A stretch of DNA of 35,656 bases from a virus. A program made the position numbers and the translations under genes. Below are positions 15,408 to 23,110 of this stretch, in pieces. Position 1 is the stretch's first letter; the number at the start of each line of letters is the position of its first letter. The stretch covers positions 1-35,656 of the IMG/VR virus record IMGVR_UViG_3300037504_000131. The stretch is one strand, 5' to 3'. Below the pieces are notes generated by a model that worked only from the letters and a program-made list of their open reading frames with translations, searched no databases and was not told where the DNA came from.

Positions 15408-16454
15408 ATGGCGTTAAACAAAAAACGTATGGAAAGAAGTAAAAAACAATCGACAAACAAACAATCCGATTTTTCACGTCTGGAGGAAGGTAGAAATTAC
15501 ATGAGAGTGTTCCCGTTTCGACATGAAGTAACAGAATCGGATATCGGAAAATTCTATAAGGAGGGTGAGGCTGAAGTAGGCGAAACGTATGATGAAGTAG
15601 AAAGACTCGTACCGGTTCATTTTACGGACGATGGTTTGGTCAATTGTGTGGCCTCAAAATGCCATTGTCCTTGGTGTTCTGAAGCTGACGAATTATTAAA
15701 TTCCCCGGATGGTAAGGATAAGAAAATGGGCAAACAATTATCCGCAAGAAAGCGGTATTTTGTAAATGCTGTTATGAACGGTAACGACAGTATGAGTGTA
15801 GTACAATTACCCTCCATTGTGTTTAATGCGGTTATCAACTACATATTAGACCCGGAATTTGGTGAGGAGATTCTTGGTTGTAATGGCAGGGATTTTATAA
15901 TCGATAGGGATAAAAGTGAACAACCGAGTAAAATGTACGATGTTCGTATACGTGATCATAAACGGTGCGATAAGTTGGACGAAAGTTTAGCAGATGGTGT
16001 GGTTGATTTGTTTCGTATGCCGGTTTTGGAGCCGGGATGGTCAAGTAATGGTGATTTGAATATGATTGACGATTCGGATAACGAAGATAAAAAATCCGAT
16101 GATGAACCAACCGGTAAGGATAAATCAACTGGTAAAGACAAACCATCCCGTAATAAAGCAAAAAAGCAAAAAGACGAAAATGAATTCAAGGATGAAAATG
16201 AAGACGGTGGGGAGAAATTACCTTGGGAAGATGAAGATGGTAATGAAGACAAAGAGTATAAAGTGGGCGATAGGGTTAAATATGTTGAGGACGATTCGAC
16301 ATACATTGGTAAAGTAACGAAGGTGTATTACGACAAAGATGAACAATCCGATGTAGTTGATATCGAGACGGATAGGGGGGATGAAATTGACGCTGTACCC
16401 TTTAACGAAGTGGAAAAGATGAGTAAACGTAAATCAAGAACACGCAAAAAGTAA
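15408..16454 (+). CDS. ssDNA-binding protein, gp32-like
   Basis: This 348-residue protein has an N-terminal basic arm, then 'SDFSRLEEGRNYMRVFPF', a zinc-type Cys/His set (H71, C80, C85, C87, C90; HCPWC), and 'ARKRYFVNAVMNG', all typical of T4 gp32-like SSBs. Residues about 225-285 are a highly acidic linker (Asp/Glu/Lys-rich), the part that usually recruits replication partners. After it comes a compact KOW/Tudor-like segment (YKVGDRVKYVEDDSTYIGKVTKVYY), then a basic end. A C-terminal KOW-like domain is not part of standard gp32. Strong AAAGGAGAG site before the ATG. Lies just before purZ. Confidence 0.8.
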   Translation: MALNKKRMERSKKQSTNKQSDFSRLEEGRNYMRVFPFRHEVTESDIGKFYKEGEAEVGETYDEVERLVPVHFTDDGLVNCVASKCHCPWCSEADELLNSPDGKDKKMGKQLSARKRYFVNAVMNGNDSMSVVQLPSIVFNAVINYILDPEFGEEILGCNGRDFIIDRDKSEQPSKMYDVRIRDHKRCDKLDESLADGVVDLFRMPVLEPGWSSNGDLNMIDDSDNEDKKSDDEPTGKDKSTGKDKPSRNKAKKQKDENEFKDENEDGGEKLPWEDEDGNEDKEYKVGDRVKYVEDDSTYIGKVTKVYYDKDEQSDVVDIETDRGDEIDAVPFNEVEKMSKRKSRTRKK

Positions 16455-16489
16455 TGATTATTTAATAACTAATTCCAATGGGGTATGAT

Positions 16490-17605
16490 ATGCAATCTGG
16501 AAAAATAAACTTGGTTATCGATGGCCAATGGGGTAGTACCGGTAAAGGCAAACTTGCCGGGTATTTGGCAACAAACCACAAAATTGACGCGTCTACGTGT
16601 AATTTTATGAGTAATGCCGGACATACGTGGGTTGCCGATGATGGTAGTAAAATAGTAACTCACCAATTACCGACAGCCTTGGTAAATAAAGATTGTTGTC
16701 TTATGATTAATCCCGGTGGTGCTATTACTGTTAGTAGACTTTTAAACGAAATTGAAGAATACGACCCATCGTATGATATCAAAAGTAGGCTAACAATACA
16801 CCCTCATACGGCGGTCATAACAAATGATGATGTTGAGTACGAGAAAAGGGAATTGGAACGTATAAGTTCAACATGTCAGGGGTGTGGTGGTAGTCTGGCA
16901 AGGAAAATAATGCGTACAGCTAAATTAGCAAAGGATGAACCGAAACTAAAACCGTACATTGCAAATACTACCGAGATTACTTTATCATTATTGAAAAAAG
17001 GTGGTACGGTTATGGCTGAGGGTGCGCAGGGGTTTGATTTATCATTAAATTACGGCATGGCATACCCATATACAACAAGTAGGGATATTACGCCTATGTC
17101 AATGTTGAATGATGCCGGTGTACCTCCGATATTTCTTGGCGATGTCTACGGTTGTCTTAGGACATTCCCTATTCGTGTTGGCAATGTATGTAGAGATGGG
17201 AAAATGGTTGGATTTTCCGGGAATTGTCATGATGACCAATACGAAGTTAGCTGGAATAGCATTAAGTCATATAGTAACGCGCCTATTGATGTTTCGGAAT
17301 ATACAACTGTTACTAACAAAATGCGGCGTGCATTTACTTTTTCTTTGAATCAACTATCAAAATTCGTGAAAGTTTGTGCTCCAACACACTTATTTCTTAA
17401 CTTTATTAATCACATATCGTACGATGATTATGAGGTTAGAACATATCAGGAGTTATCCGATAAATCAAGGAATTTTATCAATAGTATAAACAAACATGTA
17501 ATTTCAGTAGTTGGTTCCCATCATCAGTATCCTCAATCTTTCGTATCTCATGTTGGAACGGGGAGTAAAAATAACGACATGGTATTGATCAATCCTAAAT
17601 CGTAG
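16490..17605 (+). CDS. purZ: PurZ: 2-aminodeoxyadenylosuccinate synthetase
   Basis: This 371-residue PurA homologue has a strong GGGG site before the ATG at 16490; an in-frame ATG at 16478 adds four residues but overlaps that site. The N-terminus reads DGQWGSTGKGK, against QWGDEGKGK in PurA, so the catalytic Asp is Ser (S16), the mark of phage PurZ. NAGHT with H45 is kept, as are AEGAQGFDLSL, AYPYTTSRD and an Arg-rich nucleotide loop (NKMRRAFTFS). Known PurZ enzymes join L-aspartate to dGMP; host PurB then releases fumarate to give dZMP, the precursor of 2-aminoadenine DNA. It precedes the kinase-MazZ gene by 14 bases. Confidence 0.9.
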   Translation: MQSGKINLVIDGQWGSTGKGKLAGYLATNHKIDASTCNFMSNAGHTWVADDGSKIVTHQLPTALVNKDCCLMINPGGAITVSRLLNEIEEYDPSYDIKSRLTIHPHTAVITNDDVEYEKRELERISSTCQGCGGSLARKIMRTAKLAKDEPKLKPYIANTTEITLSLLKKGGTVMAEGAQGFDLSLNYGMAYPYTTSRDITPMSMLNDAGVPPIFLGDVYGCLRTFPIRVGNVCRDGKMVGFSGNCHDDQYEVSWNSIKSYSNAPIDVSEYTTVTNKMRRAFTFSLNQLSKFVKVCAPTHLFLNFINHISYDDYEVRTYQELSDKSRNFINSINKHVISVVGSHHQYPQSFVSHVGTGSKNNDMVLINPKS

Positions 17606-17619
17606 AGGACTAATACGGT

Positions 17620-18633
17620 ATGAAAAAGATTACATTTATTTTTGGTACGTCTGGAAGTGGTAAAAGTACGTTTGGTAGTAAATTAAAAGAGGGGTATAAT
17701 AATCTTGCGTATGTAGATTTAGGCAAAAAATGCAGGGAAAGGTGGAAATTACATGAAATGGCAGCGAGGGGTGATGCATTCGTACCCGGTAAAACGGAAA
17801 GGTATGTTAGGAATTTAATTAAAAGCGTATTTGATAACGATAACGCGAACTATGGTATTATTGTTGGTGCACCAAGAACACTCGAACAATTGCAATTCAT
17901 TGTAAACCAAAGTTACGCACACCGTGTTACAATTAGTTTTGTGTGTATTCATGCTGATAAAGATATACGGAAACGAATGATGAATGTGAGAGATGGTGAT
18001 GAATCTGAAGTAGACGATTTTAATGAGAAAAGAATGGGGGGTGAATGTGAGTATATATTAGATGTTTTGTCCGTATTGTGTAATTGCAATTTCCAATTAT
18101 TAGTGGTTAACAATCGGTTTGAAGATAACGATATCCAGAGTAAGCGTATTGCTGAATTTGTTTTTAAAGCACGTGAATGGGGCAAATCCACAAGTATAAG
18201 TACAATGATGGTGTTAAACAATCGATTCTCCGATATGTCATTATCGGAAACGGGCGTTACATCTACGGATTTGTATAACGATGCGTTTCAAATAGACGAA
18301 GCAAAACCGATGCACAAATCGGTGGAGTGGACTCGAAGATTTGTAAGAAGGGCAATGGAAGAGCTTAACGAGTTACTCGAAAAACTCCCGGAGGAATGGT
18401 GGGCTAAAAAAGATAAGGCGGATTTGAGGGGTGCTCGTGTGGAATTAATAGACGCGTTCCATTTTATATTATCTGCAGCGAACTCGTTAGGTATGGATGG
18501 TTACAAGTTTTCTAAAACTTACCATGAAAAACGCGATATTAACGTGGAAAGACAGAAATCTGGTTACAGCAAAAAGAATAAAAACGGTGTTAGGGATGAT
18601 GACCATATTGGTAAATGTAAGGAGACTGAATAA
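17620..18633 (+). CDS. Nucleotide kinase-MazZ fusion
   Basis: This 337-residue two-domain protein starts with an adenylate-kinase-like P-loop domain (about 1-185): GTSGSGKST at 9-17, and GAPRTLEQLQF at 83-93, equal to the 'GfPRt..Q' substrate motif of NMP kinases. The C-terminal domain (about 225-317) is an all-alpha pyrophosphohydrolase: RRAMEELNEL (E247, E248, E251), WWAKKDKADL, ELIDAFHF (E275-x2-D278), YHEKRDINVERQKSGY. These are the EExxE and ExxD metal sites of MazG/dUTPase enzymes. MazZ proteins make dGMP from dGTP and can lower dATP. The kinase may act on dZMP or dGMP. The gene follows purZ directly and its stop overlaps the next start. Confidence 0.8.
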   Translation: MKKITFIFGTSGSGKSTFGSKLKEGYNNLAYVDLGKKCRERWKLHEMAARGDAFVPGKTERYVRNLIKSVFDNDNANYGIIVGAPRTLEQLQFIVNQSYAHRVTISFVCIHADKDIRKRMMNVRDGDESEVDDFNEKRMGGECEYILDVLSVLCNCNFQLLVVNNRFEDNDIQSKRIAEFVFKAREWGKSTSISTMMVLNNRFSDMSLSETGVTSTDLYNDAFQIDEAKPMHKSVEWTRRFVRRAMEELNELLEKLPEEWWAKKDKADLRGARVELIDAFHFILSAANSLGMDGYKFSKTYHEKRDINVERQKSGYSKKNKNGVRDDDHIGKCKETE

Positions 18634-19223
18634 TGAGAAAATTGATAAAAGAATGTAGGCCGGGGCATGTTGTATTTGTGGAACATAAAAATTCAAGGTG
18701 GTATCCGCTTGACATACTGATACGTATTAAATCGGCGGGAATCAAACACGCGTTCGATATTGGAATACCAACTCATTGCGGACTTGTTTACGATATTGAA
18801 TCAAACGATGATATAAAGGTACAAGAAATGAGGGCGAACGGTTGTGTGTTTAATATTTATCCGAGAAAATCCGAACATATAATCGATATAGCACCAATTA
18901 AGCCTTTCACGGGTGAAACAATATTGTGCGATAACGCTGATTATTTGCGCAGTATTATTACCGGGTATGCATGGGGTGAGTTGATCAACGATTATACTCC
19001 CCTTTATAACGTAAAACCCGGTATAACCATGGAACACGTGAATGTTGGCGAGTGGTCAACCAAGATGAAAAAGATTCCGAAAAACCAGTATTGCAGCGAA
19101 CATGTGTACCTAATTCATAAAATGAGTGGGTATACTAATTTTCCTGACAGATTTGAGAAGAGGGTTTCTCCGTTTGATCTTTACAAATTTGTAAAGTTGG
19201 AATCATGCGGGCTTGTCGAATAA
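18633..19223 (+). CDS. Permuted NlpC/P60 (YiiX-like) papain-fold hydrolase
   Basis: This 196-residue protein shows the circularly permuted NlpC/P60 pattern. THCGLVYDIE carries the catalytic His (H48), VQEMRANGCVF the acidic residue (E65), and NQYCSEHVYLI the nucleophile (C154-S-E156). The opening RPGHVVFVEHKNSRWYPLDILIRI is the 'GDivf...........i......' strand of the family. Members cut peptide, amide or thioester bonds, and substrates include peptidoglycan and lipid-linked groups. It lacks a signal peptide, and its place inside the replication/Z-nucleotide operon suggests an intracellular role. TAATG overlap with the kinase-MazZ gene. Confidence 0.65.
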   Translation: MRKLIKECRPGHVVFVEHKNSRWYPLDILIRIKSAGIKHAFDIGIPTHCGLVYDIESNDDIKVQEMRANGCVFNIYPRKSEHIIDIAPIKPFTGETILCDNADYLRSIITGYAWGELINDYTPLYNVKPGITMEHVNVGEWSTKMKKIPKNQYCSEHVYLIHKMSGYTNFPDRFEKRVSPFDLYKFVKLESCGLVE

Positions 19224-19256
19224 CTATCAAAATTTAACAAGACAAAGAGGAGTATT

Positions 19257-19646
19257 GTGAGTTTAAAATACTTTGACGAGGTTGATGTAAAAGGAAAAAA
19301 CGTAATTGAGGCATATTGCGTGGTGTCGGGTCTACCTATTACGCAGGCGGATATTAATTACGGCGTTGTAGAACAGATTGATGGGGAATCTTATTACATT
19401 CATTTTTCAGAAAGATCAAAAAGTCTTATGAAAAATAACAGAGTATTAAAGTCGGTAAAGGAAGCTGAGGATTGGCTTAGAAAGGGGAGGGGTAATTCTT
19501 TGCTAAATTTTGAGGATTATTTAAAGGAGCTTTCTGAGAAGAATGGGGTTTCTATTGATGATATTAAATACATGCTAAAAGCATGGGAGTCATTCGTTAT
19601 ATGCAGTAATACAGGTCGGGGGAATTTTCAGGAAACAACCGAATGA
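19257..19646 (+). CDS. Unknown 129-residue replication-operon protein
   Basis: The gene starts at GTG (19257) with a strong AGAGGAG site. The protein is mixed alpha/beta: an early strand region (IEAYCVVSGLPITQADINYGVVEQIDGESYYIHF), then charged helices (EDWLRKGRGNSLLNFEDYLKELSEKNGVSIDDIKYML). No catalytic motif is visible. It overlaps the helicase gene by 4 bases, so it may be a helicase-linked factor, for example a loader, but sequence alone does not show that. Confidence 0.6.
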   Translation: MSLKYFDEVDVKGKNVIEAYCVVSGLPITQADINYGVVEQIDGESYYIHFSERSKSLMKNNRVLKSVKEAEDWLRKGRGNSLLNFEDYLKELSEKNGVSIDDIKYMLKAWESFVICSNTGRGNFQETTE

Positions 19647-20899
19647 AACTATTAGGTAGTGAATTTCAATTACAAGTATTAAGGCTAATTGTACAAGATT
19701 ACTCATTTCTCGATAGGTACAGAAATAGTATTAATCATAGTTTGTTTAAGGATGAGGAGTATAAACAAGTAGCAAAACGGGCAATCAATTTTTATGACAA
19801 GTATGGTACAATTCCATCACGTTCGTCATTATCGGAAATACTTAATGAGGAGTACGATGAAGAGGATACGGGCAACATAATTTCTGAATGTTACAAAGAC
19901 GTAATAGACCCTGACTATGTAAAAGATAAATTATCGCATTTCGTTAAGGGTGTACACATAAATGATACGATTAAGCAAGCAATTAATTTTGTCAAGAACG
20001 AAAAATACGATGATGCACAAAATGTGATGCAATCGTGTGTTGATTCGTTTGACGGAGACAGTATCGGTACGGTGTTTTGGGAGGAAAGTAAAAACGTACT
20101 ATATGAAATTGATAACAAGCAAAAACTAATAAGTACCGGTATACCGAGTATTGATTATTTGTTAAATGGTGGGGTTGCTCGTAAAACCCTAAATGTGTGG
20201 GTTGCTCCACCAAATAGGGGCAAAACTGCTGCATTAATAAATACCGGTAAAAACGCAGTAATAAACGGGTATAAGGTAATACATATTACATTAGAACTTG
20301 AACAGAATATAGTGAAAAGGCGGTATTTTCAATCGATGACTCGTATGAGTAAAGTTGAATTATCTAAAAAGAAAAGAACCGCGTATAATAATATTTTGGA
20401 TATAGCACAAAACGTGGCACATGATTCGTTGATAATTAAGAGGTTTCCGGCAAATTCCTGCACGTCTAATCAAATTAAAAATCACATAAATAAAATCAAT
20501 AATCTATATGGGTTTTTCCCGGATGTAATAATCGTTGATTATGCGGACATAATGAGGAGTGATAAAAAATACGAACAGAGAAGACATGAGTTATCTAACA
20601 TATACTATGGGTTAAGGGAAATAGCAGATTATTATAATGCTGCAGTATGGACAGCGACAAGAACAAACAGAACGGGCAGCAAGGAGGAAATAATAACTAT
20701 GGAGGATGTTGGCGAATGTTACGATGTTGGTGCTGCTTCGGATGTAATTTTATCAATAAACCAGACTCTTGACGAAAAAAGAAAAAGACCGCAAACCGCA
20801 AGGATACATTTTGCTAAAAGTAGGGATGACGAATCACAAAATACTGTAGAAATTGAAACTGATTGGTCGTGTGTGTGGATGGGTGATTTAAATGAGTAA
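19643..20899 (+). CDS. DnaB-like replicative helicase
   Basis: This 418-residue protein has a helical N-terminal domain (to about 140) and a RecA-fold helicase domain. ISTGIPSIDYLLNGGVARKTLNVW leads into the Walker A region APPNRGKT (188-195), where the first Gly of the usual GxxxxGKT is Ala. KVIHITLELEQNIV is the H1a-like strand with Glu, and PDVIIVDYADI (293-302) is Walker B. Near the end come WTATRTNRTGS and a 'DVGECYDVGAASDVILSI' segment. It would unwind the phage DNA and pairs with the primase gene that overlaps its 3' end by 8 bases. Confidence 0.85.
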   Translation: MKLLGSEFQLQVLRLIVQDYSFLDRYRNSINHSLFKDEEYKQVAKRAINFYDKYGTIPSRSSLSEILNEEYDEEDTGNIISECYKDVIDPDYVKDKLSHFVKGVHINDTIKQAINFVKNEKYDDAQNVMQSCVDSFDGDSIGTVFWEESKNVLYEIDNKQKLISTGIPSIDYLLNGGVARKTLNVWVAPPNRGKTAALINTGKNAVINGYKVIHITLELEQNIVKRRYFQSMTRMSKVELSKKKRTAYNNILDIAQNVAHDSLIIKRFPANSCTSNQIKNHINKINNLYGFFPDVIIVDYADIMRSDKKYEQRRHELSNIYYGLREIADYYNAAVWTATRTNRTGSKEEIITMEDVGECYDVGAASDVILSINQTLDEKRKRPQTARIHFAKSRDDESQNTVEIETDWSCVWMGDLNE

Positions 20900-21860
20900 T
20901 TATATATTCAAAAATTTGGGCAAATTTTATAAGAGAAAGCAATGGTATAATTTTAGATGTCCGTATCATAGGGGTAGTTCATTGAATTTTGGGGTTAATT
21001 TCGTTAGTGGCGTGTGTTCGTGTTTTGCTTGTGGAAAATCTATAAAAATATATGAATTAATACGTGACTTAAAAGAAGGTATCGTGGAGGGTTTTTATGA
21101 TTATAGCCCTGCCGAAATACCAACTAATGGCCAAATTTACGGGGAAGATGTATCCTCTTTATCCGGGAGTATATATAAAGACAAATTAGAAGAGTGTAAC
21201 AGGTACTTTACTAATAATTATACTCATATAAAAGACTATCCTGAAAGTATACACAGCGGTAAAATTAGGGATTATCTGTTAAATCGTGGTGTTGATATTG
21301 ATAAATTTGATGTAGGTGTACTTAATGGTTTGGAAACAAGATGCACATTTCCAATTAGATTAAACGGATTGGTGATAACGTACCAAGCGAGAAGCATTTC
21401 GAAATCACCTAAATTAAAAACGATAAATCCTAATATTGACTACGGATGGGCGAACAAAAATAAAGTATTATGGGGGTATGATCAAATTAAGGATAATAGT
21501 ACGGTAATAATTACTGAAGGTATATTTGATGCAATTTCTTGTATACAGGCAACCGGTATTGATACTGTACCTTTGCTTGGTTCAAATATAAGTATTGAGC
21601 AGATTAGATTGCTAAAACGTAAGGCGGGTAATATTATAGTATTTTTAGATAGTGAAGCAAGAAGGAGTGCGCTTGACGTATGCGAAAGATTATCGGACAA
21701 TGGTATAATATGTTATTACGTTAAATATACAGACCATGAAGGTGGTGAGGTTGACCCTAACGACCTACCGCATGAGTGTATACGCAAATATATCGATAAT
21801 TCGGTTGAGTACGATTTGTTTGACAAACAATTATATGATCTCGATTTCGCAAATTCTTAG
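20892..21860 (+). CDS. DnaG-type primase (zinc ribbon and Toprim)
   Basis: This 322-residue protein starts with a zinc ribbon (C23-P-Y-H26 and C44-F-A-C47). A central part has TFPIRLNGLVITYQARSIS, and the Toprim domain has IITEGIFDAIS (E209) and IVFLDSEARRS (D253-x-E255). VDPNDLP is the third primase motif. The short length suggests a compact phage primase that relies on the adjacent helicase. It overlaps the helicase end by 8 bases and is the last gene of the long 9691-21860 operon. Its stop codon lies within an 8-bp inverted repeat. Confidence 0.85.
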   Translation: MSNYIFKNLGKFYKRKQWYNFRCPYHRGSSLNFGVNFVSGVCSCFACGKSIKIYELIRDLKEGIVEGFYDYSPAEIPTNGQIYGEDVSSLSGSIYKDKLEECNRYFTNNYTHIKDYPESIHSGKIRDYLLNRGVDIDKFDVGVLNGLETRCTFPIRLNGLVITYQARSISKSPKLKTINPNIDYGWANKNKVLWGYDQIKDNSTVIITEGIFDAISCIQATGIDTVPLLGSNISIEQIRLLKRKAGNIIVFLDSEARRSALDVCERLSDNGIICYYVKYTDHEGGEVDPNDLPHECIRKYIDNSVEYDLFDKQLYDLDFANS

Positions 21861-21874
21861 CGAAAGTTGCGAAA
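21845..21874. repeat. 8-bp inverted repeat around the primase stop
   Basis: TTTCGCAA (21845-21852) and TTGCGAAA (21867-21874) are exact reverse complements separated by 14 bases. No T-run follows, so it is a weak terminator candidate and may be another operator. Confidence 0.5.
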
Positions 21875-21890
21875 AGAGCGTATTTTAAGT

Positions 21891-21906
21891 ATACAACCGG
21901 TTGTAT
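21891..21906. promoter_or_regulatory. Operator-like 16-bp palindrome, copy 1
   Basis: ATACAACCGGTTGTAT is a perfect palindrome. A second copy with 14 of 16 bases identical is centred 29 bp away, which fits a dimeric repressor or activator bound to paired sites. It lies in the 178-base gap between the primase gene and the next transcription unit. Confidence 0.75.
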
Positions 21907-21919
21907 TTACGCACAACGA

Positions 21920-21935
21920 GTACAACTGGTTGTAT
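21920..21935. promoter_or_regulatory. Operator-like 16-bp palindrome, copy 2
   Basis: GTACAACTGGTTGTAT is the near copy of the site at 21891. Both half-sites TACAAC/GTTGTA are kept, and only the outermost and one central base differ. Confidence 0.7.
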
Positions 21936-21962
21936 ATTATTTAATTTGAGTTTTGTTTAATA

Positions 21963-21992
21963 TTGACAAAAAACATGCGCATGTTGTATTTT
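21963..21992 (+). promoter_or_regulatory. Sigma-70-type promoter for the regulatory gene cluster
   Basis: TTGACA (21963-21968, exact consensus) is followed after 18 bases by TATTTT (21987-21992, four of six consensus bases). A transcript would start near 21998-22001, exactly where a leader shared with another gene begins (GTGAAG). The spacer is filled by a 14-bp palindrome, and two other palindromes lie just upstream. Confidence 0.65.
21972..21985. promoter_or_regulatory. 14-bp palindrome in the promoter spacer (operator)
   Basis: AACATGCGCATGTT is a perfect palindrome between the -35 and -10 elements. A protein bound here would block RNA polymerase. Its sequence is unrelated to the TACAAC/GTTGTA sites, so a second regulator is implied. 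Confidence 0.7.
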
Positions 21993-21997
21993 TATAG

Positions 21998-22041
21998 GTG
22001 AAGATTAATTTTTAAATTCAACCAAAATGGGGGTTATTATG
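21998..22041 (+). promoter_or_regulatory. Conserved leader with GGGGG ribosome site, copy 1
   Basis: From GTGAAG through a TTTTTAAATT stretch to AAAATGGGGGTTATTATG, this leader aligns with 23450-23490 upstream of another gene. The GGGGG (22029-22033) sets the start at the ATG at 22039, not the ATG at 22027 that lies inside the leader. Confidence 0.65.
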
Positions 22042-22533
22042 GATGTTACGCAATTCGAAATTGAGAAAAAGGATAATTTGTACAGATGGTATACGCGGAT
22101 ACTAATTGCCGATAGAACAATAACTAAACATTCGGATTATTGTTTTGATTCTGAAAAAAGTGCCGTAGATGAAGCAGTACAAATGCTGATTAAATTGGAT
22201 GAAATGTACCACAGTCCAAGTAGACTAAGATTGGTTAATAATCTTTCAAATCCTATAAGTGATAAATTCGATGTACCATTGAATGTAGTAAAACGTATGT
22301 TGGTTTTAGGCAAAGATCGTAATTTAGGGGTGGTTATTGAAAATATAAAAGAATACGCGAATTACGGTGTGCGCAGGTGCGATGATGGAGTTACGTGGGT
22401 TGTAGAAAGAATGGGTAGTGAGCAAGTAATTATCAATCCATCTAAAAAATACAATGCCGAGTTATTGGCTCGTAGAATTGCGTTAATTATGAATAGTGAT
22501 AACCATATGGGGGGTTCAAATGAATCAATGTAA
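22039..22533 (+). CDS. Unknown protein, first gene after the operator region
   Basis: This 164-residue protein starts at the ATG downstream of GGGGG; an earlier in-frame ATG overlaps that site. The middle is helical (SEKSAVDEAVQMLIKLDEMY), followed by FDVPLNVVKRMLVLG and a strand-rich part (VRRCDDGVTWVVERMGSEQVIIN). I recognise no domain. It is placed directly behind the double-operator promoter, so it may be a regulator or an early host-takeover protein. It overlaps the sigma-like gene by 14 bases. Confidence 0.6.
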   Translation: MDVTQFEIEKKDNLYRWYTRILIADRTITKHSDYCFDSEKSAVDEAVQMLIKLDEMYHSPSRLRLVNNLSNPISDKFDVPLNVVKRMLVLGKDRNLGVVIENIKEYANYGVRRCDDGVTWVVERMGSEQVIINPSKKYNAELLARRIALIMNSDNHMGGSNESM

Positions 22534-23110
22534 AAGTAGAGTATTCGATTGTATCAGAGAGGGTATTACTGGGTATGCTCGTAAGAAGGCATTCAATCAA
22601 GAACAATTCGAAGAATTTTTCCAAGAGGGTATGACTACAGCATTTGAGGTTATTGATAGGTATAGTGATAAATCCGATGACGAATTAATACGTATAGTTT
22701 CAAAATGTGCGTATAACAAAATATCGGATTTGCAAAGGTCTATTGTGTCATTTGGCCGGAAATTCAATTCACAAGTACTCGAAGAAACTTTAGCTGATAG
22801 TGATAACGAATATGAGGATTTTGAAAACCGGGAATTTATTAAGATGCTTTCTAAAGTTTTATCGGAAAGAGAACACAAAATAATAGAAAGTATGTTAAAT
22901 TACGATAACCTTAAAGATACGCGAACAAAGATTATGCAGGAGCGTGAGGAGAAACGAAATGAAGGTAATCTTGTAATGAACTTGCATACTGACAAGGTTG
23001 AAAATGTAGTAATCTATAGACACCTTGGTATTGGTAAGGCTACCTTTAGTAGAGATATGAGTAGTATAAGGAGAAAGGCTCATGAGTTATTATTTGGTGA
23101 TGAAGAATGA
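22520..23110 (+). CDS. Sigma-70-family-like transcription factor
   Basis: This 196-residue protein is counted from the ATG after a GGGGGG run (22509-22514); an upstream in-frame ATG at 22496 has no ribosome site. Residues about 28-75 (FEEFFQEGMTTAFEVIDRYSDKSDDELIRIVSKCAYNKISDLQR) follow sigma region 2. Residues about 112-190 follow region 4 (VLSEREHKIIESML; RHLGIGKATFSRDMSSIRRKAHEL), including a helix-turn-helix. A charged insert of about 35 residues separates the region 4 halves. It probably directs late transcription of the packaging and head genes that follow. Confidence 0.65.
   Translation: MNQCKSRVFDCIREGITGYARKKAFNQEQFEEFFQEGMTTAFEVIDRYSDKSDDELIRIVSKCAYNKISDLQRSIVSFGRKFNSQVLEETLADSDNEYEDFENREFIKMLSKVLSEREHKIIESMLNYDNLKDTRTKIMQEREEKRNEGNLVMNLHTDKVENVVIYRHLGIGKATFSRDMSSIRRKAHELLFGDEE

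Noticed and set aside
15956-16306. Minus-strand and +2 frame open stretches inside the SSB acidic linker
   Set aside because: The low-complexity GAT/GAA/AAA codons leave other frames open by chance; the SSB frame has the ribosome site and the known motifs.
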